This document shows positions 53,343 through 62,226 of a stretch of 64,000 nt of DNA, one piece after another. The stretch spans positions 4,284,667 through 4,348,666 of the forward strand of contig CP128386.1 of assembly GCA_030345135.1 (NCBI GenBank). The letters are read 5' to 3'. The first letter of the stretch is position 1; each line of letters opens with the position of its first letter. The notes under the pieces were generated by a model. That model worked only from the letters and a program-made list of their open reading frames with translations, did not search any database and was not told the origin of the DNA. This DNA comes from Chitinophagaceae bacterium DXS. GTDB lineage: Bacteria; Bacteroidota; Bacteroidia; Chitinophagales; Chitinophagaceae. Position numbers and translations under genes: made by a program.

Positions 53343-53441
53343 AGCCGTTATAAAATCTGTCTTTGCTACGACAGGTAGTCGATAGTCGAATGCAACGCCA
53401 CCAGTTAAATATCATGTTGTTTTTCTTCGCTTTCGAAATCG

Positions 53442-53489
53442 CAAGTAAAACGTGTCCTACACTTGCAAGTGTAGGACACGTTTTACTTG
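53442..53489 (-). terminator. Perfect 48-bp palindrome after the split exporter genes
   Basis: 24-bp arms, no loop: core CGTGTCCTACACTTGCAAGT. It ends 4 nt from the stop codon of the ThrE_2-type gene (53493). No T-run on the minus-strand side. Such a long palindrome could form a cruciform or an mRNA end hairpin. Family members are at 17414 and 38450. Confidence 0.65.
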
Positions 53490-53492
53490 TCA

Positions 53493-54008
53493 TCAGGTCT
53501 TCCGTTGTCCGCGTAACCTTAAATGTTTCACACTTTTCTTCCTGAACAGAAGCGAGCCCACACTTATGCCGATGGCCAGTGCAAAAAGAAGAGAACCGGT
53601 GAGTACAAAATTGTGAAAGGTTTCGGTTAACAAACCTGGCGTGCGAACGGACGTATCAGTATCTGCTATTTTCACTACTCCAATCATGGTTCTGTAAGCA
53701 TACAATCCGGGAATCATTGTAATGCATGCCGGCATAGAAAAAACTACCGGTGGTGTATGTACAACATGCGCCGCACCAATACTGCAAAACCCAATGAACA
53801 AAGAGCCTGCAAGTGTAGCCGCTATAATCCCTATTTCAAATTCTTCCCGCAAAACAAAACGTAACATATGTCCGCCTGCGCCAAGCAATCCGGCCATTAT
53901 AACCGCTTTTTTCGGTGCATTAAATAACAATGCAAACCCAACGCCCACAAAAAAAGCCAGCAATCCGTCTTGCAGTACACGTAGTATTACCGAGTCAAAA
54001 CTGATCAT
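53493..54008 (-). CDS. Threonine/serine exporter small subunit (ThrE_2-like)
   Basis: 171 residues, about five membrane segments. LQDGLLAFFVGVGFALLFNA and MAGLLGAGGHMLRFVLREEF match the second half of the ThrE family (PF12821 type). Partner of the larger subunit gene immediately upstream. The pair exports threonine and serine; the complex is in the inner membrane. Alternative start 54038 would overlap the partner gene by 20 bp; 54008 gives the usual short N-terminus. Confidence 0.82.
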   Translation of the reverse strand: MISFDSVILRVLQDGLLAFFVGVGFALLFNAPKKAVIMAGLLGAGGHMLRFVLREEFEIGIIAATLAGSLFIGFCSIGAAHVVHTPPVVFSMPACITMIPGLYAYRTMIGVVKIADTDTSVRTPGLLTETFHNFVLTGSLLFALAIGISVGSLLFRKKSVKHLRLRGQRKT

Positions 54009-54018
54009 AACAAAGGTT

Positions 54019-54810
54019 TTAATAATTACTAAAGCCAATGAGCATCATGCTTAAGATCATACCGATCGCTATACCAAGCAAAATGCACGCAGCATATAAG
54101 CCCCGCGCCATGGCTGTGGGAATATGCCCTTCAATCATGTCCATAATCGCATTTAACAAAGGCACACCGGGAATGAGATATAAAACACTTGTTGCCAGTG
54201 TTGATTCAGGCGTCTTTCCAAAATGATACAACACGTCCATGCCCGCAATAAGACTGGTTACAAATGAGGCAGGGACAATACAGATCAGTACATTAAATTT
54301 CAGCCCCGCCAACAAACGCCGGAAATATAAACCCGCGCAGGAAGCAACAAATGCCACAAGAGCATTTTTGTAATCGCCATGCATTAACATACACAAAGAA
54401 GCGCAGGCGATGCCAATGCCAAAATAAATCTGGCCCGCTGGTCGGTGAGGCATTTTGCTAATTATCTCCAGCTCCCGCTCAACTTCTTCAAAAGAAAGCT
54501 GCTCATCTTTAACGCGCCAGGATAAAACACTTATCTGACTAACAATACCATAATGAACACCATGATGCGCCACTCTTTTGAATTTGGTAACCAGGTTCGA
54601 GTTTTCCTTGTCCTTTAGGCTGACCATGATACCGGTAAATGACGAGAACAATTCAATCTTACAGTTCCATGCGTTGGCAATGCGGCTGATATTCACGTTC
54701 ATCCTCCTGCTGTTACTTCCCGAGCTAAGCAATAAAACGCCTATACTCAGCAGCAGGTCTGCAATGCGTTCCGTGTTTTCTTTGTGAGATATAGAGGTTG
54801 TTTGTTCCAT
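54019..54810 (-). CDS. Threonine/serine exporter large subunit (ThrE-like)
   Basis: 263 residues, about five membrane helices in the C-terminal part after a 110-residue soluble segment (LLSSGSNSRRMNVNISRIAN and SLKDKENSNLVTKFKRVAHH). The conserved GxxxxR region and the LIPGVPLLNAIMDMIEGH stretch fit the PF06738 ThrE family. In Corynebacterium the two parts are fused in one ThrE protein; here they are split, as in many bacteria. Co-transcribed with the smaller subunit. Confidence 0.85.
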   Translation of the reverse strand: MEQTTSISHKENTERIADLLLSIGVLLLSSGSNSRRMNVNISRIANAWNCKIELFSSFTGIMVSLKDKENSNLVTKFKRVAHHGVHYGIVSQISVLSWRVKDEQLSFEEVERELEIISKMPHRPAGQIYFGIGIACASLCMLMHGDYKNALVAFVASCAGLYFRRLLAGLKFNVLICIVPASFVTSLIAGMDVLYHFGKTPESTLATSVLYLIPGVPLLNAIMDMIEGHIPTAMARGLYAACILLGIAIGMILSMMLIGFSNY

Positions 54811-54894
54811 TCAAAAAGTGTTATACTTCTATGAATATTTTAAAAGGCCGCAAAGTAGATTGTTTTTATAGGTTTAAAGGTGATAAAAATCAAA

Positions 54895-55345
54895 CGATGT
54901 ACGATGTGAGGTGTACGATGTGAGCATCCTCTAACTGCAGGGCCTGTCATAAGTACGAGTTACGAAGTACGAAGTACTTAGGTGCTGCAGTTTCATTTTT
55001 CACAATCTTTTTCATGTACGATGTACGATTTTAGATGCCTGCCCGTACCGACGGCACGTTCGGGCGGGTACGATGTGGCTTCGAAACAATGTGCTGTCTA
55101 TAAGTACGAAGTACGCTGATGCATCAGTTGCATAGTTCACAATCTTTTTCATGTACGCTGTTAGATGTACGGTGTACAATGTGAATGGCTTCTGACTACT
55201 GACCCTGTCGAAAGTACGGGTTACGAAGTACGAAGTACTTAGGTGCAGCAGTTTCATTATTCACAATCCGATTCATCTGCAATCTTAGATGTAGCCACCT
55301 TGTAACTGTCCGCTGTCTCACAAGTACAATTTACGAAGTACCACT
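54895..55345. repeat. TACGATGTACGA / TACGAAGTAC repeat field
   Basis: The 760-bp gap between the exporter genes and pcrA is filled with CGATGTGAGGTGTACGATGT, GTACGAGTTACGAAGTACGA and TACGATGTACGATTTTAGAT words in several copies (54897-54987, 55013-55110, 55150-55250, 55310-55345). No gene. The same family flanks the NHL gene near 1.2-1.4 kb. A second duplicated sentence, AATCCTCCAATCCCATAAAT with a later copy, is at 55370-55400 and 55520-55570. Confidence 0.75.
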
Positions 55346-55420
55346 TGCTAATCCAAAGTTCCATCCAACCAATCCTCCAATCCCATAAATCCCGATCCAG
55401 ACAAAAATCCTCGCTCCAAA

Positions 55421-55454
55421 TAAAAAAGCAGGCTTCCATAAGAATACCTGCTTT
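55421..55454 (-). terminator. Probable intrinsic terminator downstream of pcrA
   Basis: Arms AAAGCAGG (55425-55432) and CCTGCTTT (55447-55454) with a 14-nt loop. Six Ts follow on the minus strand. It lies about 118 nt after the pcrA stop. Confidence 0.65.
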
Positions 55455-55571
55455 CTTTCTATATTCAAATCATAATGTTATCCTATTTGAGAAACCAAAG
55501 CTCAATCCAATCAATCCCCTAATCCTCCCAATCCCGGTCCAGACAAATTTGACCTGTCAAATCCTCGTTTC

Positions 55572-57953
55572 CTAATCCTGGCCTACGATTCTAAGTTTTG
55601 CGTAGTTCAACATAATCTTTTTCTCTCCGTTCAGTTCAAACTTCACCGTCGCGATCGGGTTGTGAGCGCTCCCTTCCAATTTCAGCACGGTACCAAACCC
55701 AAACTTCTGGTGCTCCACTTTTTGCCCGGCCTGCAGATTGCTGGTATCGCTGGGAACAAAGTCTGCCGAAGGCTTATGTTCAACCACTTTTGGCGCTGTG
55801 GCCTGAGGTGGCATATAAGAAGGCTTGCTTTCGACAGGCTTGCGTTCAGGTCCAGCTTTTTTTGCTGGTGGTGGTCCATATCTTTTTTCAACGCTTGCCA
55901 TGTCATTATAATCACCAAAGCCGCGTTGCATGCGTTGGTAGGCAGAACCTGCATTTTCGAAACTTCCTTTGTTGTGCAATCCGCCACCAGCGTAGGTTTT
56001 ATCGATATATTGCTCCGGCATTTCATCCAGGAAACGGCTGGCTTCGTTCTGAACAAGATTTCCAAAACGGTAGCGCGCATTGGCGTAAGTCAAAAACAAT
56101 CTTGCTTTTGCCCTTGTAACTGCTACATAAAATAAACGGCGCTCCTCTTCCAACTCTTCGCGCGTGTTGATGCTCATGGCACTTGGAAACAGTGTTTCCT
56201 CTACCCCAACCACAAATACTACCGGAAACTCAAGACCTTTTGCTGCGTGAATGGTCATCAGTTTTACAACATCCGCATTTTCATCATCGTCATCAGCATC
56301 TGTCAACAACGTAATTTGTTGCAGATAGGCGCCAAGACTTTTCTCTATTACTTCACCTTCTTCACTATCGGGGCTTTCTGTCCATTCTTTAATTGAGTTC
56401 AGTAATTCCTGTACGTTCTCGTAACGTGCTAAACCTTCAACCGTTTTATCATTAAACAGTTCTTTCACCAGATTGGTATGTTTACCTACCTGAACTGCTA
56501 CATCATACGCATTTTTATCTCCAAGCATGCTCTGGAAATAGCGCATCATGGTAACAAAGTTGTTGATGGACTCCAGCGTTCCCGCTTTAAATCCAAACTC
56601 CCCTGCGCGTTGCAATACTTCCCAAACAGTAATATTCTGTTCGTTGGCAAAAATTACAATCTTTTCAATGGTTGTTTTACCAATACCACGAACCGGATAG
56701 TTGATAATACGTTTCAACGCTTCTTCATCTCTTGTATTTACTACAACGCGCAGATAAGCAATAAAGTCTTTGATCTCTTTACGTTGATAGAAGCTTACAC
56801 CTCCAAATATTTTATAGGCAATCCCCATTCTGCGCAAGCTTTCCTCGAAAGAACGGGATTGCGCGTTGGTTCTGTATAAGATCGCGAAATCGCGGTTATA
56901 ATAATGATTGCGGAGTTTTTGTTCCTGTATGGTGTCAGCAACAAAACGGCCCTCATCATTATCCGTCATTGTGCGGACAAGCTTGATCTTCTCTCCTTCT
57001 TCATTATCGGTCCAAAGATCTTTAGGTATTTGGCCTTTGTTATTTTTAATTACTTCGTTAGCAACATTCAGAATGCTTTTTGAGCTGCGGTAGTTCTGCT
57101 CCAGCTTCACCACTTTCACATCATCGTAATCTTTTTGGAACTGCAATATGTTTTCAATGGTTGCGCCGCGGAAACTATAGATACTCTGCGCATCATCGCC
57201 CACCACACAAATATTTTCATTGGCTGCAGCCAGGAGTTTTGTGATCTGATACTGAACGGTATTAGTATCCTGGTACTCATCAATCATGATGTACTTGAAC
57301 TTATGCTGAAATCTGTGCAATACTTCAGGAAAAGTTTGCAGCAGCTCATACATTTTCAACAACAGATCATCAAAATCCATTGCGCCATTCTTAAAACAAC
57401 GTGCTGCATATGCCTGGTAGATCTGAGCAATAGCCGGGCGGTTACTGCGCATATCTTCCTGCTGAATATAATGATCCGTTGCATATTCGGCCGGACCAAC
57501 CAATGCGTTCTTTGCCTGCGAAATACGGCTGTGAACTACGTTAGGTTTATAATGTTTATCATCCAGGTTAAGTTCATTGATCACAGTTTTTAACACACTA
57601 CGGCTATCATCCGTATCATAAATAGTAAAACTGTTGGGATAACCGATGCGATGCGCCTCTCCTCTCAAAATTCTTGCGAATACACTGTGGAATGTTCCAA
57701 TGTATAAATTGCGGGCGTTACTGTTTCCCAGTATTTTTTCAATACGTTCTTTCATTTCTGCCGCCGCTTTGTTGGTAAACGTCAGCGCCAGAATGTTAAA
57801 TGCATCAATGCCCAGGTTCATTAAGTGGGCGATGCGGGTTGTTAGTACCTTGGTTTTGCCGCTACCTGCGCCAGCCACAATCATCAACGGGCCATTTACA
57901 TGCGTTACAGCCTCTGCCTGTTCCTTATTCAGTCCCTTTAAATAATCTTGCAT
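55572..57953 (-). CDS. pcrA: UvrD/PcrA-type superfamily 1 DNA helicase
   Basis: 793 residues, cytoplasmic 3'-5' helicase for repair and replication-fork processing. Walker A GAGSGKT at residues 28-34; MIDEYQDTN, VGDDAQSIYSFRGA, LEQNYRSS, TIHAAKGLEFPVVFV and RLFYVAVTRAKARLF mark the other helicase motifs. The C-terminal VEHQKFGFGTVLKL is the PcrA/UvrD tail tudor-like region, which in B. subtilis and E. coli binds RNA polymerase. The frame is open upstream to 58058 but through a repeat; 57953 fits the usual start and sits next to a promoter word. Confidence 0.95.
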   Translation of the reverse strand: MQDYLKGLNKEQAEAVTHVNGPLMIVAGAGSGKTKVLTTRIAHLMNLGIDAFNILALTFTNKAAAEMKERIEKILGNSNARNLYIGTFHSVFARILRGEAHRIGYPNSFTIYDTDDSRSVLKTVINELNLDDKHYKPNVVHSRISQAKNALVGPAEYATDHYIQQEDMRSNRPAIAQIYQAYAARCFKNGAMDFDDLLLKMYELLQTFPEVLHRFQHKFKYIMIDEYQDTNTVQYQITKLLAAANENICVVGDDAQSIYSFRGATIENILQFQKDYDDVKVVKLEQNYRSSKSILNVANEVIKNNKGQIPKDLWTDNEEGEKIKLVRTMTDNDEGRFVADTIQEQKLRNHYYNRDFAILYRTNAQSRSFEESLRRMGIAYKIFGGVSFYQRKEIKDFIAYLRVVVNTRDEEALKRIINYPVRGIGKTTIEKIVIFANEQNITVWEVLQRAGEFGFKAGTLESINNFVTMMRYFQSMLGDKNAYDVAVQVGKHTNLVKELFNDKTVEGLARYENVQELLNSIKEWTESPDSEEGEVIEKSLGAYLQQITLLTDADDDDENADVVKLMTIHAAKGLEFPVVFVVGVEETLFPSAMSINTREELEEERRLFYVAVTRAKARLFLTYANARYRFGNLVQNEASRFLDEMPEQYIDKTYAGGGLHNKGSFENAGSAYQRMQRGFGDYNDMASVEKRYGPPPAKKAGPERKPVESKPSYMPPQATAPKVVEHKPSADFVPSDTSNLQAGQKVEHQKFGFGTVLKLEGSAHNPIATVKFELNGEKKIMLNYAKLRIVGQD

Positions 57954-57957
57954 GGTG

Positions 57958-57965
57958 CGAAGATA
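57958..57965 (-). promoter_or_regulatory. -7-like element TATCTTCG directly before pcrA
   Basis: TATCTTCG on the minus strand, 4 nt before the pcrA ATG. Close to TAnnTTTG. If used, the mRNA would be leaderless or nearly so. Confidence 0.4.
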
Positions 57966-58004
57966 GGATTTGGGAAGGGAAAAAGAATGGCGGAGCGGGG
58001 CTGT

Positions 58005-58360
58005 TGTAGTCAATAGTGAATGGTCAATAGTGAAAATTTGGAACATTTGAGAAGTCAATGGTGAATGGTCAATAGTGAAAGGTGTAACAGCCTCCTATTT
58101 TGCGAAGCCGTGGTAAAAAATTTTTAAAAAACAAATATTGGTCGTTAACACTAAGTTTTTCAACAAACCTTAAAATGTCGGCGAATGAAGCACTTAGATT
58201 GAGCGAGAACCTCTAAGAAAGAAAGTCTGCGCCACTTTCTGCTATTAACTATGCCCTTTTCCACATGGTATTTTTTTTAGCAAAAAGAATAGCTAACAAA
58301 AAAGAAACGAGCCGCACCTTTCACTATTGACCATTCACTATTCACTATTCCTCCCCATCC
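58005..58360. repeat. TCAATAGTGAATGGTCAATA repeats before and after a low-complexity gap
   Basis: AGTCAATAGTGAATGGTCAA at 58008-58027, a copy at 58052-58080, and the complementary TTGACCATTCACTATTCACT at about 58326-58350. They lie in the divergent pcrA-ndpA gap, with no gene between. The same words appear inside the composite elements at 13.6 and 17.3 kb. Confidence 0.75.
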
Positions 58361-58385
58361 ACTATTCACATCTGAACTCTATCAT

Positions 58386-58393
58386 TATCTTCG
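58386..58393 (+). promoter_or_regulatory. -7-like element TATCTTCG directly before the NdpA-like gene
   Basis: TATCTTCG with 5 nt to the ATG, the same arrangement as the divergent pcrA promoter on the other strand. A near-leaderless transcript is likely if used. Confidence 0.4.
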
Positions 58394-58398
58394 CGCCC

Positions 58399-59445
58399 AT
58401 GACAGGCATCGACAGCGTTCAACTTAACCAGGTGATAGTACATAAAGTGGGTAATCCTTCACGCGCGGAAGAATTAAAACTTTCGTTGAATCCGCTCTCA
58501 TTAAATGATGAGATGGTAAGAAAGTTGCTCACAAAATATTTTCTGGGTTCTTTCAATGAAAATGAAACTTATCGTTTTACACATATAAGTGATGTAAATC
58601 TGAACGAAGTTTTCAATTACGTAACACAACTTTTTGAAAAACCGAATGAATTTGTCGAGACTTCGGCTATCCTGGCGCAGTTTCTTTATTCAAAAAGTAC
58701 GCACGTAAAGGTGAAAGAAGGCGAGTTGTATGTCGCTTTGTTTGACGATGTTCCTTACGACGGTGACTTTGTGCAGGCTGTCGGGCTTTTTAAAAGTGAA
58801 AGCAAAGAAACCTTTTTAAAAGTTTTTCCTCATGGCAAAAGCTGGGAGGTAATTCAGGAAGAAGGTGTTAACATCAATAAGTTGGATAAGGGCTGTCTTG
58901 TGTTCAGAAAACACCAGGCGGATGGCTATGTGGTTTGCATAGTTGATGCCACCAACAAACAAAACGATGCACAATACTGGGTTGACGATTTTTTACAGGT
59001 TACGCCATACACAGACAGTTATCACAATACAGATAAATATCTCGGTCTCTGCAAGCAATTCATTACGAATGAATACGCAGAAAAATTTGAGGTGAGCAAA
59101 AGCGAGCAAATTGATCTCCTAAACCGCTCCATGGACTATTTTAAAAGCAAGGAAGAATTCAACCTGCAGGAATTTGCCGAAGAAGTAATTCACCACCAGG
59201 AAGTGGTAGACACTTTTATGGATTATAAAAAGAATTATGAAGCGGCGAAGAATTTTACCATGGAGGATGAATTCAGCATTCATGTTGCAGCAGTAAAAAA
59301 ACAGCAGAAAAGCTTTAAAACCGTACTTAAACTCGACAAAAACTTCCATGTTTATATCCATGGGCGTCGCGATTTAATGGAAAGAGGTTACGACGAATTA
59401 ACTAACAAACAGTATTATAAGCTGTACTTTGACGAGGAAAGTTAG
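58399..59445 (+). CDS. Nucleoid-associated protein (NdpA/YejK-like)
   Basis: 348 residues, cytoplasmic. The start VQLNQVIVHKVGNPSRAEEL and the mid-region LYVALFDDVPYDGDFVQAVG fit the 37-kDa nucleoid-associated family (PF04245). The family binds DNA, and E. coli YejK interacts with topoisomerases. Length is normal (about 335-350). The ATG at 58399 is preceded by a promoter word; the upstream open frame is repeat-derived. Transcribed divergently from pcrA. Confidence 0.85.
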   Translation: MTGIDSVQLNQVIVHKVGNPSRAEELKLSLNPLSLNDEMVRKLLTKYFLGSFNENETYRFTHISDVNLNEVFNYVTQLFEKPNEFVETSAILAQFLYSKSTHVKVKEGELYVALFDDVPYDGDFVQAVGLFKSESKETFLKVFPHGKSWEVIQEEGVNINKLDKGCLVFRKHQADGYVVCIVDATNKQNDAQYWVDDFLQVTPYTDSYHNTDKYLGLCKQFITNEYAEKFEVSKSEQIDLLNRSMDYFKSKEEFNLQEFAEEVIHHQEVVDTFMDYKKNYEAAKNFTMEDEFSIHVAAVKKQQKSFKTVLKLDKNFHVYIHGRRDLMERGYDELTNKQYYKLYFDEES

Positions 59446-59715
59446 GTTAGTTGAGAATGGAGAATTCCTGCCCGACTAAGTTCGTTAGGCGGGGAAAATT
59501 GAAAATGATTTGTATCTCTTTAATAACCTGATTTATTGCGAATAATACATGTTATAGAACATAATGTAAATAATTTTTAGACTTTTATCCACATACGAAT
59601 TGTGTCGAGGTGACATGTTTCCATTTTAACTTTTTCCTGATTTTGTAAATACAATTTCCCGATTCGGCAGTAAAAAACTCCGGATTAGGGATTTTTTTGC
59701 GCAAAATTTAACGCT
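59446..59715. other. Intergenic region before the TonB receptor
   Basis: A repeat-derived CTGCCCGACTAAGTTCGTTA, then GGCGGGGAAAATTG (59465-59500), is the inverted mate of 33551-33590. The remaining 200 bp are AT-rich and contain no gene or clear TAnnTTTG. A promoter for the receptor, possibly Fur-controlled, should lie here; no Fur-like box was recognised. Confidence 0.5.
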
Positions 59716-62103
59716 GTGAAGAATATTGTGTTTTTTTTCTGCGCTTTAGGAACTGGAATTGTTTCTGCAAATGCACAAAATGCTATTGTAAAGGGGAAAG
59801 TTGTTACTACGGACGGAAGACCTGCTGAGTCAGTTGCGGTTGTTTTGAAAGAATCACGCAAGTCTACAATCAGCAACGAAGACGGAACCTTCTCGTTCAA
59901 AAACGTAAAACAAGGCAAATACACTGTTGTTGTTTCTCATACAGGTTTGCAAACCAAAGAACAAAACATAAACATTCAAACAAGTGATGAAACCCTTCAG
60001 TTGGACTTTACGCTTGCCGAAACTGCTCAGCAACTGGATGAAGTGATCATCAGTGGCAGAAGAAGCACAAATATCCGCACGGTTTCTGTTGGAAAAATTC
60101 CTATTTCACCAATGGATCTTCCACAAAGCGTTGCTGTTATTGGCGAAGGAACTATCACCAACCAGCAGGCAATGCGCCTGAGCGATGTAATAAAAAATGT
60201 AAACGGTGTTTATCTTGGAACTACTAGAGGTAGCACACAGGAAGCTTTTTATGCACGTGGATATAGTTTTGGTAGTGGCAACATGTTTAAAAACGGATTC
60301 AGGGTTAACTCCGGCGCTATGCCAGAAGTGAGTTCACTTGATCGCGTTGAAATATTAAAAGGAAGTGCATCTATTCTTTACGGTAACGTTGCGCCCGGCG
60401 GCATTTTGAACATGGTTACCAAGCAGCCTAAGTTTGAAACAGGAGGAGAAGTTTCCATGCGTATAGGAAGCTACAGCCTGTATAAACCTTCGTTTGATGT
60501 ATATGGCCCAATCAATTCTAAAATAGCTTACCGCGTTAATGGTACCTACGAAAATGCGAAAAGCTACCGTGATGTTGTTAAATCCGAACGCTATTATATC
60601 AACCCTTCCCTGTTGTTTAAATTAGGTAAACGCACGGAGTTATTGGTTCAGGGTGATTACCTGCATCACAACTTTACACCTGATTTTGGTATTGGTTCTA
60701 TCGGCGACACAGCAATCGCTCCTCTTCCACACAACAGGTTTCTCGGTACTAACTGGCAATACACCAAAACGGATCAAAGCACTGCCGGCTTTAACCTGAA
60801 ACACCAGTTAAGTGACAGATGGACATTGAATGTCGGTGGTTCTTATCAATCGTATAAAAGAGATTACTATTCTACTGAAAGAATTCAGATCAAATCAAAC
60901 GGAGACTGGGCAAGACCTATCAACAGACTGAATTCAAATGAAAAATATTATGTAGCCCAAGCGGACATTAATGGTAAATTCAAAACTGGTAAAATTGAAC
61001 ATACACTGTTGACAGGTATTGATGCGGACAGGTATTATACAACAAACTATGCGTATGATATTGCTGGTATAAAAAGTGGCATTTATGATACTATCAATAT
61101 TTTTGACAATGGCAAATACACAGCCCGCACAGATATGCCTGATGCAACCAAATCAAAAGTGGGTCATCAGCCTACCAACCGTTTTGGTGTATATGCACAG
61201 GATCTGATCAGCCTTTCTTCAAAATTAAAAGTATTGGTTGGCTTGCGCTGGTCTTACCAGAATGCGCTTGCACCAGATACGTTGGCTTATGCAAGTGGTA
61301 AAACTACTGTTGGTAAAGACAAAATTGATAAAGCTTTCTCTCCAAGAGTCGGCATCGTCTACAAACCATTTTCTACAACTTCCGTTTTCGCGAGCTATTC
61401 AAATTCGTTTGTACCTAACACTGGTACTGATATTTATGGTGGTCAGCTTGATCCCTCTATTATCGATCAATTTGAAGTTGGTATCAAAAACGATTTCCTG
61501 AAAGGGTTGCTTTCTGTAAATGTTACAGCTTATCGCATCATCAATCACAACCTGGCACAAACAGCACAATTTGATTCTTTGGGTAATCCGAACAGTAACA
61601 CAAACCTGAAACAACTTGCGGGTGAAACTACCAGCGATGGTATTGAACTGGATGTAGTTGCACATCCTGTAAAGGGCCTTGATGTACTTGCAGGTTATAG
61701 CTACAATAACATGCGTTACACAAAAACACCGGATGCGAAAGGTAACTATGTTGAAGGACAGAGACTGGTTAACACCCCTGCCAACACTGCAAATGGAAGC
61801 GTTTTCTATACTTTCCAAAACAAGTTAAGAGGTTTTAAAGTTGGCGCTACGGTTGTTTATATTGGCAAACGCTATGGCGGATGGAACGATACAAAACAGC
61901 AAACACAAACATACTCCCGTTTAATTCCTGTTGATGGATTTACAACACTCGATTTCAGCGCAGGTTACACTTACAAAAAGGTTTCATTGCTGGCTAAGAT
62001 CTCCAATGTTACCAACGCTTTGAACTACTATGTTCACGAAAACTATAGCATCAACCCAATCCCTCCAAGACAATTTGTAGCAACCGTTGCTTATAGATTT
62101 TAA
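59716..62103 (+). CDS. TonB-dependent siderophore-type outer-membrane receptor
   Basis: 795 residues, GTG start, signal ending IVSANAQN. A carboxypeptidase-regulatory-like domain covers residues 22-105 (AIVKGKVVTTDGRPAESVAV). A TonB-box-like QLDEVIISGRRS stretch, plug (PQSVAVIGEGTITNQQAMRL, RVEILKGSASILYGN, APGGILNMVTKQP) and barrel follow, ending in AYRF. The plug words are those of FhuA/ferrichrome-type siderophore receptors, so iron chelates are the probable cargo. A bidirectional terminator follows and separates it from the DUF1080 gene. Confidence 0.92.
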   Translation: MKNIVFFFCALGTGIVSANAQNAIVKGKVVTTDGRPAESVAVVLKESRKSTISNEDGTFSFKNVKQGKYTVVVSHTGLQTKEQNINIQTSDETLQLDFTLAETAQQLDEVIISGRRSTNIRTVSVGKIPISPMDLPQSVAVIGEGTITNQQAMRLSDVIKNVNGVYLGTTRGSTQEAFYARGYSFGSGNMFKNGFRVNSGAMPEVSSLDRVEILKGSASILYGNVAPGGILNMVTKQPKFETGGEVSMRIGSYSLYKPSFDVYGPINSKIAYRVNGTYENAKSYRDVVKSERYYINPSLLFKLGKRTELLVQGDYLHHNFTPDFGIGSIGDTAIAPLPHNRFLGTNWQYTKTDQSTAGFNLKHQLSDRWTLNVGGSYQSYKRDYYSTERIQIKSNGDWARPINRLNSNEKYYVAQADINGKFKTGKIEHTLLTGIDADRYYTTNYAYDIAGIKSGIYDTINIFDNGKYTARTDMPDATKSKVGHQPTNRFGVYAQDLISLSSKLKVLVGLRWSYQNALAPDTLAYASGKTTVGKDKIDKAFSPRVGIVYKPFSTTSVFASYSNSFVPNTGTDIYGGQLDPSIIDQFEVGIKNDFLKGLLSVNVTAYRIINHNLAQTAQFDSLGNPNSNTNLKQLAGETTSDGIELDVVAHPVKGLDVLAGYSYNNMRYTKTPDAKGNYVEGQRLVNTPANTANGSVFYTFQNKLRGFKVGATVVYIGKRYGGWNDTKQQTQTYSRLIPVDGFTTLDFSAGYTYKKVSLLAKISNVTNALNYYVHENYSINPIPPRQFVATVAYRF

Positions 62104-62141
62104 TTGATGGTGAGGCAATTTTAGCAATCGCTGACATTCAT

Positions 62142-62176
62142 AAAAAAGGCTACCGGTAAAAACCGGTAGCTTTTTT
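62142..62176. terminator. Bidirectional intrinsic terminator
   Basis: Stem GCTACCGGT (62149-62157) / ACCGGTAGC (62162-62170) with A6 before and T6 after, 39 nt after the receptor stop. Works in both orientations by sequence. Confidence 0.9.
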
Positions 62177-62226
62177 ATTTCCTCACTTTTTGCTTTCGTA
62201 ACTTTAAGTACAACAACAATCAGCTT

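Noticed and set aside
53363-53545. 60-residue plus-strand frame across the 48-bp palindrome
   Set aside because: Runs through the palindrome into the end of the exporter gene; no support.
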